The position numbers and the translations under genes are program-made. A stretch of DNA of 64,000 nt, from positions 250,706,219-250,770,218 of the forward strand of contig NC_057804.1 in assembly GCF_018294505.1 (NCBI RefSeq), in the 5' to 3' direction. The stretch's first letter is position 1; each line of letters starts with the position of its first letter. This document shows positions 1-11,487 of the stretch, piece by piece. Under the pieces are notes generated by a model. That model made no database searches and was not told the DNA's origin. It saw nothing but the letters and a program-made list of their open reading frames with translations. The DNA is from Triticum aestivum (taxonomy: Eukaryota; Streptophyta; Magnoliopsida; Poales; Poaceae).

Positions 1-1388
1 TCTTCGTAGAATATGTAGGTGTTCACACACGAACACGTCACCGTGTACCCTCGACGCCGGGGGTGATGCACCGCAGCTCACGTCGAAGGAGACCCGACCA
101 GAAGCGCGGTATGCAAGCAATCCGGCGGGCGCTTTTGTAGACCCGAAACCCCACACGCACGAGAGGGACCCCGTCAGGGCGCGCGGCGGCTATGGGCTGC
201 CCTAGGTCGACCTGATCGCCCCTAGGGCCTCGAGGTTCGCCGCCCTGCAATGAAGAAGAGCAGACGAAGAACGAGGAAGAAGAAGAACTAGGGTTAAGGA
301 GAAAAGATAAAAGATAAAAAGTGGTATATGATTTGATCGATTGTGTGTTGTTCAATCGGCCGTCACGCCTTACGTATATAAGAGGCGGCTGGACTTCCCG
401 TGCAAGGAAAGGCTTGGATTCACAACCAAAACCCTAGTCAAATTCGGATTGGTTTTGTCCAAACTTTCCAAAACTGTTCGGTTTAAACTGGCTGAACCTT
501 GCGGGCCACGTTTGAGGTAGTAAACGACCACGGATGGAAACGAGCCCAAAAGCAATCTTGACGGTTTCAATGAGACGAACAACTTTCGTGTTGAACTGTT
601 TTTGATCAGAGGCCATTTTGAGGGAGTTTTCGGCTGTTTTCCGAAGTCTGCGGCAGAAAAATCCAAAATCCGGACAAACACCCCCGGAGTGTCCGGCCAT
701 CCTCGAAGAAATCCAAAACTCGGATGGTCATTCCCGGAGTGTCCGGCCATCCTGATGTTGGCTGTAACTTTTGCATACGAACTCCGATTGAGAAATTTCT
801 TATATCAAAATCGCCGTTTCGACGAGACGAAGACAATTCATGTAGATCATTTTTCTGTTTGAGGTCTTCTTGGGGCCCTAATCGGCCAAACTGTACTCTG
901 ATATAAGATCTTTGTACTTTGAGCATAGTTCGGGCCTTCGAGATGAAACCGGACGACGATGGCCCAAACTTCAAAGATGTCCATATCAACAATACGGAAC
1001 TCTTTCATGTAAAACACTTCTCCATTTAAAGCCATATTAAAAAAGTTATTGACCGTGCCAAAATCTGGTGTCAACAGTAGGAACCAATATGAGCATCCAG
1101 GTTCCACTATTGGTTATTGACCGGAGACGTGTCTCGGTCATATCTACATAGTTCTCGAACCCGTAGGGTCCGAACGCTTAACGTTAGATGACGATTGGTA
1201 CAATGAGTTTATGTGATTTGATGTACGAAGGTTGTTCGGAGTCCTGGATGAGATCACAGACATGACGGGGAGTCTCAAAATGGTCAAGATATAAAGTTGA
1301 TATATTGGACGACTATATTCGGACACCGGAAGTGTTCCGGATAAGTTTCGGATCAAACCGGAGTACCGAAGGGTTACCGGAACCACCC
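1..1388. repeat. Retrotransposon-like sequence, family unassigned
   Basis: I see no gene here. The stretch reads like old LTR-retrotransposon sequence of the high-copy Triticeae kind: a GC-rich leader-like part (about 40-260), then AT/GC-mixed sequence with a duplicated 'cccggagtgtccggccatcc' segment near 683-703 and 734-753. The open frames are short, overlap on both strands and begin mostly at non-ATG codons. The unit is cut at 1389 by another LTR. Assignment to a named family is not possible by eye. Confidence 0.45.
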
Positions 1389-2107
1389 TGTCGGTGGGAA
1401 ATGACACCTATGGGATCACAAGAACCCCTACTATAGTTGTGGGGCCCTGGGTGGTGAGTAGAGCAGGATCAGCAGTCAGTTCGAGCACACAGATCATTTA
1501 CCCAGGTTCGGGCCGTAGAGATGCGTAACACCCTAGTCCTGCTTTGATGTGCGTATTTTTGTTCTTGAGGTTCTTGAACTAGCTAAAATGGGCGTAACTT
1601 GTCCAAAAGTCCGAATCCTTCTCCTGGATGCCTTGGGCCTCCTTTTATAGGCAAGGGATCGCCACGTGGCACACATGAGGTGGCATCAGGGTACTGCGGT
1701 TGAGCCTATCGATAGCTATTACGGGACAAGACGCATTTAATGCGCCTCTGGCGTGTCCCCTCCACTTTACCGCTGCTTTGCCTCATCTCGACACGCACCT
1801 GGGCTAGCGAGGCAGCCAACGCCATGTAAGCTGGCAGGCTGCTAAGGTGGCGGGGCCTTCATGAAGATTTGCATGCCACCATGTAGGCATGCGCTGAGTT
1901 GGCTGAGAAGCCTTGTGCTGACACGCAGGTGCCTGCCCAGCTGGTGGGCTGGCAGATGCATGGGAGCGGTGGCAGGAGCTTTGACTCTGTGTTGTGGCTC
2001 TAATTTCCTGTCTCTACCCTGCTTAAGTGTGGTCGTGGGCGCGGCTCTGACTGCCCGTGCACAAATAACGGGTACAAAAGAGCGCCCCTATTTTGGTACA
2101 CTAACAG
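1389..2107 (+). repeat. Putative 5' LTR of the B3-ORF element
   Basis: The region begins TGTCGGTGGG and has a plausible CA end at about 2107 (ACTAACA), giving roughly 0.72 kb. No second copy is in the window to confirm the ends. The left end is convincing because the sequence type changes at 1389; the right end is a guess. Confidence 0.4.
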
Positions 2108-2672
2108 GAGCCCCCGGGCCTAGGCCACACATAAGCGCGACACATTGTTGGGCCAGGCCCGGAATGGTGCGCGGGCAGGTGGGGCGGTTTTTACCGCGGT
2201 ATCTTTCCGTCCACTGCGCTTCCCCACGACCTGCATGCCGTGGGGGTTGCGCGCGCGGGTGATCGAAGCACGCTTGCATCATTTTGCGGTGAAGAGTAAA
2301 GAGGCGGCTTGCGTGTCCCTTCGAGACTGCGGGGCCGCCGCTCATTTACTGTCCTTACCTAGGAACCGTCACTCCACGCGTCCCATTCCCCGGTCTCTCG
2401 CGCCATGTACGCCGCATGCACAACATAGAGCAAATGACAGTCGTGCGGGATACGGGAAGACGTGCGCGCATGGGTCGATTCCCACGTGCCTTCAATGGGC
2501 GGGGAGGGCGGTCGACGGCCTCACCGCTGCCACCTTTAGTGAGCCGGATTGGCCGAGAGGGGTGACTGAGCCCCGCCCTTGTCTCTTTATAAGGAGGGGA
2601 GCGGAAGGAACGGCGCCTCTCAGTCCTTCATCATCCGCCTCTCCCCATCCCTGCTCCTTCCTCTCTTCTACC

Positions 2673-3319
2673 ATGGCGAGAGGGCGCAGTGATGCTTCAT
2701 CGGTGGTGGCAAGGGTCTCTGCTCGACAACGCTTTGCCCCTCCACAAGAGCTCGTGGTGGCGGAGCCAGCCGTTTGAGGTAGGGGGAGGGGCGAGGTCGA
2801 GGCCATCGCGGCGGTCGGGGAAGAGGAGGACGGAGCAGCGCATCGGCCTCGCCTCCGCCAGCGGCCCGTCCCTTGGTGGAGGGCCACGTTGGGGACAACC
2901 CCTACGAGTTCGTCATCAGGCTGCACCAGCCGCCGCGTTATCGTCTTCGCCTCCCGACTCCATTTGCTTGGGAGATGGAGCTGGACCCTCCACAGGCGCT
3001 GCGGCTGCATATGAGGGGCTGCGGGAACAGCGGCACATGGGCCGATGTCGAGTTCCCCGCCCCTCATGTCATGTATCTTCGCCGTAGGTGGAAGACCTTT
3101 GCCCGCATCCACAACCTGACGGAGGGGCTCACTCTCCATTTCAAATTAATGGAGAGTGGCCTCCTCTCCGTCAATGTCTTTGGACACTTCGGGACTCGCG
3201 TAAGGTGTTGCGTGGAGAGCTCCTCTGATGATGAAGACTCCTCCTCGAGCGAGCGTGGTGAGGAGGACAGTGGCAGCGATGACGAGGGTAGCGGGCGGCA
3301 GGATGACGGGTCCGACTAA
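2673..3319 (+). pseudogene. Broken ORF with B3-like C-terminal half and acidic tail
   Basis: An ATG in good context (accATGgcg) at 2673 opens a frame beginning MARGRSDASS. It meets a TGA at 2775-2777 and then needs a frame change near 2870 to join the long frame that ends at the TAA 3317-3319. The downstream part contains WKTFARIHNLTEG followed by LHFKLMESGLLSVNVFG. This resembles the later strands of a plant B3 DNA-binding fold (REM type). A Ser/Asp/Glu-rich tail (SSSDDEDSSSSERGEEDSG) follows. B3 domains bind DNA, but whether this copy ever did is inference. Its position inside an LTR element suggests an element-borne ORF, not a host gene. Two lesions mean it is unlikely to be translated whole. 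The B3 assignment is moderate; the pseudogene status is firmer. Confidence 0.5.
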
Positions 3320-3413
3320 GCGTCGGGCACGCCGCTCTGGGGCGACGTCAGCGACCCCATCATCCGTGTCGCCGGCCCCTTGAACTTCTCGGGGTCACCT
3401 ACTTGGGCGGCTG

Positions 3414-6400
3414 TGTCAGTACCCCGACTCAAAGCCACACCGATCTAGCATGTAACACCTCATATCACTTTGCAGCCTCACGCACGGTATTCCCACGGGT
3501 GTCGCCTTACCTTGCCCGGGACCGTTTGCGCCTTTTGGCACATGTATATGATAGTGTCGCTGGCATCCATATGGCAAGGAGCCCGGGCTGACATGGCTAG
3601 TCGTGAACCCAATGTGGCACTAACTTACAGGGACAGGCATACATGACCCATCAACGAACGTGCCGGTCATCAGCGAGTGAATCCAGGCTGTAGCAACTGG
3701 GCTAGCAGGACTCCGGTAAACCATGCTGTAGTAGGCTAACAGGACTCCGGTAGACACCGCGTGACATTTCCCCGAAGGGACAGACACAGGAACGAAGGAC
3801 ACATGCCGGCCAGCCTAAGTGTTCCGGAGCAGTAGCAAGCTACCAAGGCTCAGTGGAAGCACTAGGAGACATTTCCCAGTAAGAGAGGCTACCAAGGATA
3901 AACAACTAGATAGTCAGATCCGACACATACCAAGCATTTCAATAACATACACATAATATGCTCAATATGTGCAAATACAACCTGGCATCACAACATGACT
4001 CTACAACTCAAGTATTTTATTCAATAGGCTCTGACGAGCGAGATATTACAAACATGGGTCTCTCGACCCAACATTCAGAGCCTACAAGTCAAAGCACAAG
4101 CGGAAGCTTAACATGTCTGAGTACAGACAACTATAAATGAAAAAGGCTGAGAAGCCTGACTATCTACCAGATCCTGTCGAGGGCACAAGATCGTAGCTGG
4201 GGTAACAAGCTAAATGTCGAAGTTCACGCGGAACTACTAGCGAGACGGAAGTCTCTCTGCAAAACATAAAATAGGCAAACGTGAGCACAAATGTACCCAC
4301 CAAGAGTTACATTAGAACTAACTACATATGCATCATTATCAACAAAGGGGGTGGTGGGGTTTAGCTGCAGCAAGCCAGCTTTGAGTCGGTGGCTATCCTG
4401 AACTACGACTGCAAGTAACTCCTTTGAGGTGGCGCACACGAGTCCACATATTCACCATAGCAATACACCACTATGGATCCGCTCCCGTCTCCCTACGAGA
4501 ACGCCATCCATAGCACGCACGCTTGTCTTGCGCATTTTAGAGTATCCACTTTCACTTGTCTATGAACTGTATAGGCAACCCAGAGGTCCATTACCGCGGA
4601 CGCGGCTATTCGAATAGATGATGTTAACCCTATAGAGGTGTACTTCTTCACACACGCTCTCGCCACTTCCCTCCATGTACACATCATGTATCTTGGCAAC
4701 CTTCAAGCGGAAGCCTGGCGAGGGTGTCAGCCACGGCCTACCTAAACACTCAAGTCTCTAGTCCAGGTTTATCGCCTGTTCAGGTTCCATCCGCAGGGAG
4801 TCCGGCCGAGGTTTCCACATACGGCCCCGAACAATGTGTACAGGGTTCTGTGACACCAAATGGGTGCCCGACATACCCGTCCACGTGCCTACCGCACGTG
4901 CCTACCGCATCATAGCCCACCCCTCCGGTCAGCGCTTCCCACGGCCTCCAGCAGACTACAAACACCAGAAACTACTTGCAACTCCTAGACAGAGGACAAG
5001 GGTGGTTAAGATGCCGAGAGGGCCAATTAAGGATCCCAATGAGTAGTCGTAGTTGTTCATGGATCACAAACACAGAACTCAATTCCTGAGGACGGCTTCA
5101 ATGAGACAACCCACCATGTACTCCTACGTGGCCTCTCACCGCTACCTTTACCAAATCGTGTTCACACACTTTGCTCACACACAGTAGGACATGTGCACAC
5201 ACCTCTGATTCATCCCCGATGAATCAGACCTAACTCAACTCTAAGCAGTAGCAGGCATGACAAACAAGCATGAATGAGTAGGCACATCAGGGCTCAAACA
5301 ACTCTTACTCATGCTAGTGGGTTTCATCTATTTACTGTGGCAATGACAGGTCATGCAGAGGAGAAGGGGTTCAGCTACCGCAACAAGTAACACATGACTC
5401 GTTGTTGTCCTAATGCAGTAAAAAAGAGCAAAGCAAGAGAGTGGGTTTGTATCGGAATGAACAATGGAGTTTTGCTTGCCTGGCACTTCTGAAGATAGTA
5501 TAGCTCTTCATCGGTGTCGTCAAACTCATCGTCGAAACCACGTCTATCGAGAGGGGACAAACACCGGCAACACAGAAGGGAACACAATCAATGTAATGCA
5601 CAATATGATGCATGATCATGATATGGCAAGATGAGTGTGTTGGGCTAATGCAACTATAATCATATGGGTTTGAGTTAGTTTGAACCCAAGGTTCAAGTTC
5701 AAATTGAAACTATGACTTAATAAAGCGCATTATCATGTTTTGATATAAGCAGCAGGTTTAAGTTTCTTAAACATGCATGAAACCAGTGCAGATGGATAGA
5801 TTGGATTTTTTTTGATCATTTTTCATATATAACTTATTTCATTTGGAGCTATAGATTAATTTCTATGATTTTTCAAAGTTTTGGATATTTTCTGAATTAG
5901 ACAAATCATTTAAGATTTATTTAAATTCCAAAAAGGATTACTGTGTCAGCCTGACACCATCATGACGTCAACAGGTCAATGGGGCACGGTCCAGGTCAAA
6001 CCTGACCAGTGGGACCCACTGGTCAGTGACCCTGTGACATTTAGTGTCACAGACAGGTGGGTCCGGTCAACAACCACGTCAGCGAGGTCAACGCCGACAC
6101 GTGGGGCCACTGTGTTTAGATTAAACTTAAACTATTTTTGTTACCTGGTTAGTTAGGCAGTGGGGCCCGCAAGTCAGCAAGCCAGGAGGTTAGTTAGTGG
6201 GTCAATTAGCCGCTAATGACATGTCCACATCATCCAAAACGGCGGTTAGCTGCCGGTGCTAATCGGGACATGGCGGGATTGCCCGTTCGGCCAACTCCGG
6301 CCACAAGAGGTCGCGTGGCCGGGCGCGTTGGAACGCCCGCGGCAGGGCACATCCGATGGTGGTGGTGGCTGGACCTGGGGTGGTCTGTGGCGGCAGCGGC

Positions 6401-7155
6401 GGCGGCGACAAGTTGGGCGGCGGCCGAAGTTCGGTTGTGCACGGGGTTGCGGCTACGGTGTGGGGCAGGCCTAACGGGCGGGTGATTCGAGCTCAAGAAG
6501 ACTCCCTGAGTGCATTGACGTGCTCGGAGGCAAGCTTGCGCGGCCGTAGCTGCGGTGGCGGCATGGCCGGCGGCAAGGAGCTATCGGATCCGGTGAAACT
6601 AGGGCTATGCGATGCAAAAGAGGCGGGGAAGAGAGGGGTTCGGAGTGGAGCTCACAGTGATGCCGAAGAGGAGGTCAGCAAGCCTGGGGAGGTCCTGGCG
6701 GTGCCGAGTCGACCGGAGGCGAGCTCGGGTGCCCGAGGTTGAAGACGACGTAGAAACGTCGCTGCGGTGCTCCAGCGGTCGAACGGACTGGTGTAGACAA
6801 TGAAGGAGACGAGGCCGGTCCTTCTGGATGCTTCGGCAAGGCGAGGGGTGGACGGTGGCCATGGTGGTTCTCGTCAGCGGCGGCGGGCGCATTCTGTGAG
6901 GAGAACAGAGGAGGGGGAGAGTGTTCGGGGAGAGAAAGGGAGAGCCAGACGGCTCTGGGGGTCGCGTGGCATCATCCGGACACGTCGAGGAGGAGCCAGG
7001 CAGGCAGCAAGGGAGGAGGTGGCCGAGCGCGTGCCGGTGCATAGTGGCCACATGGCTTGCGTCCTTCTGGTGTGAGGTGGGAGATGATGGCGGCTCTGGT
7101 GGGCTGGGCCGGGTAAGTGGGCCACCGGGTGGGCTGCGCAGGTAACCTCAGGTGG

Positions 7156-7200
<45 letters not shown>

Positions 7201-7644
7201 AATTCTTTTCTGTTTTTGTATTTCTTCTGTAGTGTTAGGGCTTTATTAAAAATACTTAGGCACACTCGAAAATCATGAAACTTGCTCAAGCCTAGTGTTT
7301 GGAATATATCCAACAGTAAACATTTAAGTTTGTGATTATTTGGATATTAAAAATATTTATAGCATTAAATGTCCAAATGCAAATAGAGTATGATTTAATT
7401 CAGAGCCCAAATAGATCATGGAAAAATATGCATCACCTCTGGTTACTGTTTACAGCATTCTCCATAAATGATGAACATTTTTGAAAGCCATTTGGATTTA
7501 CTGAAAATATTTTAGGTGAACCTAGTGAATTCCTTTGATGCTAGGGGTTTAGGCAATCCCCATTTCAAGTTACAAACAAATATAGACATGATGCATGGAT
7601 GCTTATGAAACTAAAAATTGCAATCAAACTCTAGGGCTGTGACA
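3414..7644 (-). repeat. LARD-A copy 1, 3' LTR
   Basis: This is a 4231-base LTR read on the minus strand, bounded by TG/CA ends. It matches the LTR at 59711-63927 in inverted orientation and the fragment at 11488-12778 in direct orientation. It holds a GC-rich block (about 6240-7140) that probably corresponds to the transcribed leader, with many spurious open frames on both strands. An AT-rich stretch at 5640-5940 and 7200-7620 contains no gene. Confidence 0.88.
7158..7196. repeat. (CT)n microsatellite
   Basis: About 19 CT units lie within the LARD-A 3' LTR. In the other LARD-A LTR the corresponding place carries a TATATAAA box, so the microsatellite appears to have expanded across the promoter. 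Confidence 0.95.
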
Positions 7645-7662
7645 ACTCACCCCCACTAAACA
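7645..7662 (-). other. Polypurine tract of LARD-A
   Basis: On the minus strand the bases next to the 3' LTR read GTTTAGTGGGGGTGAGT, directly before TGTCACAG. A purine run at this place is the expected primer for plus-strand DNA synthesis. Confidence 0.7.
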
Positions 7663-9529
7663 GGAATATTGTCCTGAGATTCAAGACATGAGGTAAGAAG
7701 ACAGAGGGGGTACAGGCTAACATGATCTTCATGATCCATTGCTTCAGATCGATCTTGGCATCCTTCCTTTCAAGATCCTCATCCAACACGATGACGACGG
7801 ACAGGAACTCTACCGGAATCGATCTTCTCGAAGATCGGGTAACTCAAGATCAACTCTTAGGGGGGATGGGGGGTAACAGATGATGAAGGTCCACTAGGTA
7901 GGCAACAAATCCACGCTCGATCACGACGTAGCGAGGAGCTAACTGCCATGATTCCACAACGGGGAACCTTGGGGAAGGTGACTCGTAGAGTTATTCCCTT
8001 AGATGGCAAAAAGAATTACGTTTGATGTCTAGATCATTGAAACTCTTTATACCAGCCTAAGGCAATCACAATCGATCGTTTGGCAGAGTTCAAAGGAATG
8101 GCATATCCGGATTTGAATGGATGATGTGGACTACCTTGTTGGACTCATGGTAAGCCCACTTCCGAAGAAGATCTTGGACAACAACTGCTGAGAGGAGCAT
8201 CCCATGGAATTTGGCACAATGGTAGGGTAAGCTGGGAACAAAATGCAAATGTTGGGAATGTTTCTGGTAACTGGGGAGAAACCCAACAGTAGAGAGTGGG
8301 TCTACTGTTTGAAAAGTTGTAGCATAACCGAGGAAACTGGGAGCAATCCCAGTTAGTGTTGATGATAACCCCTAGTGCTTGTGCGTGCTCTCAAGAACTT
8401 GAGCATTTCCATATTCATCAAGGTTTTACCAATATCCATGTCAAGGATCCTGGCAACACAACATACTACCATGATGGATATTGGTGGAGGATGCAGATGC
8501 AAAGGAAGATAACTCCTCTCTGATTTCACCTTAGCAAGGGCAATGAGACAAAATCTGGACAATCGACCGAGAGACATTTAGCACTCCGCTTCTAATGTTC
8601 TCCTCGATGTACTAGCGTATTCCATTCATAGATATGGTTCGATATCTAGAACATCAATTAAAAGGCCGGACTTCGGAAACACAAAATCCATAAGGGACAA
8701 CTAGGGAGTAAATCCTACGATATCCCTATGGGGAGGTGGTCAACTTCTTCAACCAAGGTACTACAATAATAGGCCTTCCGGTTAGGTGTGTTGGCCACGA
8801 CATCCACGTTACCGGGTTACAGAGAGACCAATATTATAATTCTTGGGACACGTTCCAACCATCATATCTGCCTGAGATTCAGATCTGGTTGGTGTTAGGA
8901 TATTCCAGACTCATCAAGTCTAGAAAGGAAAATGAAAGTTTGCAACACAAATCGACGAGACGATGTTGCAAGATTCTCGGGGAATGAGCTGTGATAGCAA
9001 GCTCCAAAACATGAGCTGGTTCTGCTACATACATGTGAACACGCTGTCCCGGACAAACATGACCATGTAGTAGTCTTATAATAAAACACTACCGAGTTCA
9101 GGTGGGGAACCATCATCGAGGGTATCGAAATCCTTACATAAGTGTAGCTCTTCAGAAGAAACTTCTTCTCCTTGAACAAATCAATCAGTGGCTTAGTGTG
9201 CTAGGGACACATATAGCATGAAGGTTGCAAGTCTCCAAACCACAAAGTACTTCACATGTATGCATGACTGATTTGGGATGATTCCAAAGGAAGCAACATT
9301 GACTTTCTCAAATACATGACGGCAACTTGCATCAAATGCACATGAATTTGAGGAAGTCACTTCTTTCATCCAAACATAGGCTTCATGAACGGAACACGAA
9401 GATAATGCTTACAGAAGTTTCCAACACTAGCTTGACATTCAAGATGAATCATGGAGGAGACAAAATGCTGCTGATGGGCTCAACACCAACTCATCGAAAT
9501 TTCCATTTCACTGGACTTCCACCATTATG

Positions 9530-9960
9530 TGAACAATGTGATAGTATTGGTCAGACCAAAAGATGTAATGGTGAATGCTCGAGGGATCAACCACGAGTAA
9601 GAAAACATTACGAATATTGTTGGTTCTGATTTAATTTGATCATAGCCCACACTCAAATCAAAGATTGGATAAGACCATAACGCCGACAACTGATCTTAGG
9701 ATCAATCAATGAGGATATCATCTTTCTTCAACACACATACAAGATATCCCTTGAGATGAACTAAATCGGACAAGCTTCCATCTTCCAACTCTCCAAGTTG
9801 TTGTTTAGCTTAACCAACCAGTTCAGGGTATCCAACACAGATTCTTGGACAAGGGGTGATTTACAAGAAACCAACTTGATCACGAGCTCAACACAAAAGT
9901 CAGGGAACAACCTGGTGATACTTCCGAGAAGATAATCGGAAAATCATGAACCACCGATAT
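9530..9960 (-). pseudogene. Decayed Ty3/gypsy reverse transcriptase remnant
   Basis: Reading the minus strand gives, in order, VVHDFPIIFSEVSP (about 9955-9910), KKDDILID (about 9710), FDLSVGYDQIKS (about 9660-9620) and ITSFGLTNT (about 9575-9545). In Ty3/gypsy polymerases the same order is the segment before RT, then KKDG, FSKIDLRSGYHQ and MSFGLTNAP. The YxDD active-site region was not found. Stops and frame changes separate the pieces, so no protein is made. It shows that LARD-A descends from a gypsy element and has lost its polymerase by decay. The match is by motif order only and has not been aligned. Confidence 0.65.
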
Positions 9961-11471
9961 GCTACTAAGCTCGAGAACAATCTTTCTCTTATGGGCAAGA
10001 TGATATGATCAAACGAGCGAAGGATTGACAAAATCCTAACTCATTGATCGAAGGGTGCACCAGGAAATATGGACTAGGTAACACGGTCAATCTTAGAATG
10101 ATGATTCAATAATCAACACGTGAAGAATCAAGTTATTTTCCATTAACTACCAAGCAACGGAGTTGCTTGGAGTATTGATTTCACACATCACGATTCACTT
10201 GTCGGTATCTCGGTTACAATAACACGCGGACCAAGGAATGAAAATGATGGAGAGAGTATCACTGTATCAAAAGTTCATATGATGGTGTGCAATTCCCATG
10301 ATAATCTTGATATAAAGATGGTAACACTCCAAGGTAGAACAGAACAAAGGCTGGATTAGCAGTTTGATCTGCGAAATACAACTGCTTTGACCCAATCCTA
10401 GAAATGGATTAGGTACCGGAGTTTGTTTCTCCTAGTCATTCCGAATAGAATGGCTTGATGGACCACAAGAATAATAGGCGTCAATGAGCACGAGTGCACG
10501 ACTACTCCTGACTATCAATTGATAGATGAGGGCCAGAGGACAACTAAGGAGGGACAACTCAAGGAACATATAACTTTCTAAGTTGTGGATGCATAGATTA
10601 GTATGTCGAACCATGTTCAACAGGTTTCTTCCGGATAACCCATGCAGAAAGGTAGGACTGGCAGAGTAAGAACATAGAATCGAGAGCTCTTCAAGAGCAC
10701 TCTGGTTGTGATCTTTTGGTTAAAACAAATTCTGCCATAAACGGTTCATAGTATTTGGAAGAAGGAAATACCATGGACCTTGAGCACTAACACAAAGGTT
10801 ACTAATAACCTAAGGGAGCTAGCAATTACTATCAACATGTAGTAGGGTGAATCTCGGGTTCAAAACCTAGAAGTGGAATACCTACATACTAAGTGGCATC
10901 ACGGGATGCTTTCGAGAGTGATGGCCAGAATCATCACACTGGGAACAAAAGCATGGCTAAATTACTAGGTGATAATCTAGACTCCTAGGGTCATCGTAAT
11001 AGCTCCAACATAAATACTGAGGCAATGAAATACCTCAACACACTAGTTAGTGTGGTTGATCTGGCACAAAGGATCTTCAGAACGATAAAAAGGAATTTGC
11101 AAATGCATCAGACTATTTAGAAGCCTGGGATGATTCGGACAGCATAACGGCTGTAAATGCTCAACGGACTTAAGACATCCTGCAAAAATGGTGGCATAAA
11201 CACTTAGAAGCACAATATCAAGGTTCCGGGACCAACTATGAACACACGGAAGTAGTAGAAACTAGACTAGGGCTTAAATCCATCAGTCCTATAAGTCCCT
11301 GTCATAGTTCCTTACGCCCGTAGGAAAGATAAGATGACTCGGATCAAGGGGCATGAGGTAAAGGAGTAAAAAGAGCCTTACGTTCCCATCCACAATCAAT
11401 CCCTTATATAACTAAAGAATTTTTAGACTCAACTTTGACCAGTTTGGCTTGGTAATCCTACAGGCAGTCAG

Positions 11472-11483
11472 GCTCTGATACCA
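11472..11483 (-). other. LARD-A primer-binding site (tRNA-Met)
   Basis: On the minus strand the bases read TGGTATCAGAGC, four bases after the LTR end. This is complementary to the 3' end of initiator tRNA-Met, the usual primer for plant gypsy and copia elements. It fixes the orientation of the element. Confidence 0.92.
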
Positions 11484-11487
11484 AAGT

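Larger units (their letters stand above)
1389..3413 (+). mobile_element. 5' part of an LTR retrotransposon with a B3-like ORF
   Basis: A TG... terminus (TGTCGGTGGG) at 1389 begins an LTR-like region that I end at ACTAACA near 2107. A GC-rich internal part and one ORF (2673-3319) follow. No gag-pol motif is visible before the element is interrupted at 3413 by LARD-A, so only its 5' portion is here. I did not recognise a clear tRNA-Met primer site after 2107, so the LTR end is uncertain. It is probably a non-autonomous element; the family is unassigned. Confidence 0.5.
7645..11487 (-). other. LARD-A internal domain (3.84 kb, no intact ORF)
   Basis: The region lies between the two LTRs. No open frame above about 100 codons is convincing on the element's sense strand. 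A decayed reverse transcriptase can be read near 9530-9960; the remainder is without recognisable protein motifs. The absence of gag and pol means mobilisation would have required proteins from a related autonomous element. Confidence 0.75.

Noticed and set aside
2145..2777. 210-codon plus-strand frame that includes the MARGRSDASS start
   Set aside because: The upstream part begins at a non-ATG codon within the retroelement leader. Only the part from the ATG at 2673 is supported.
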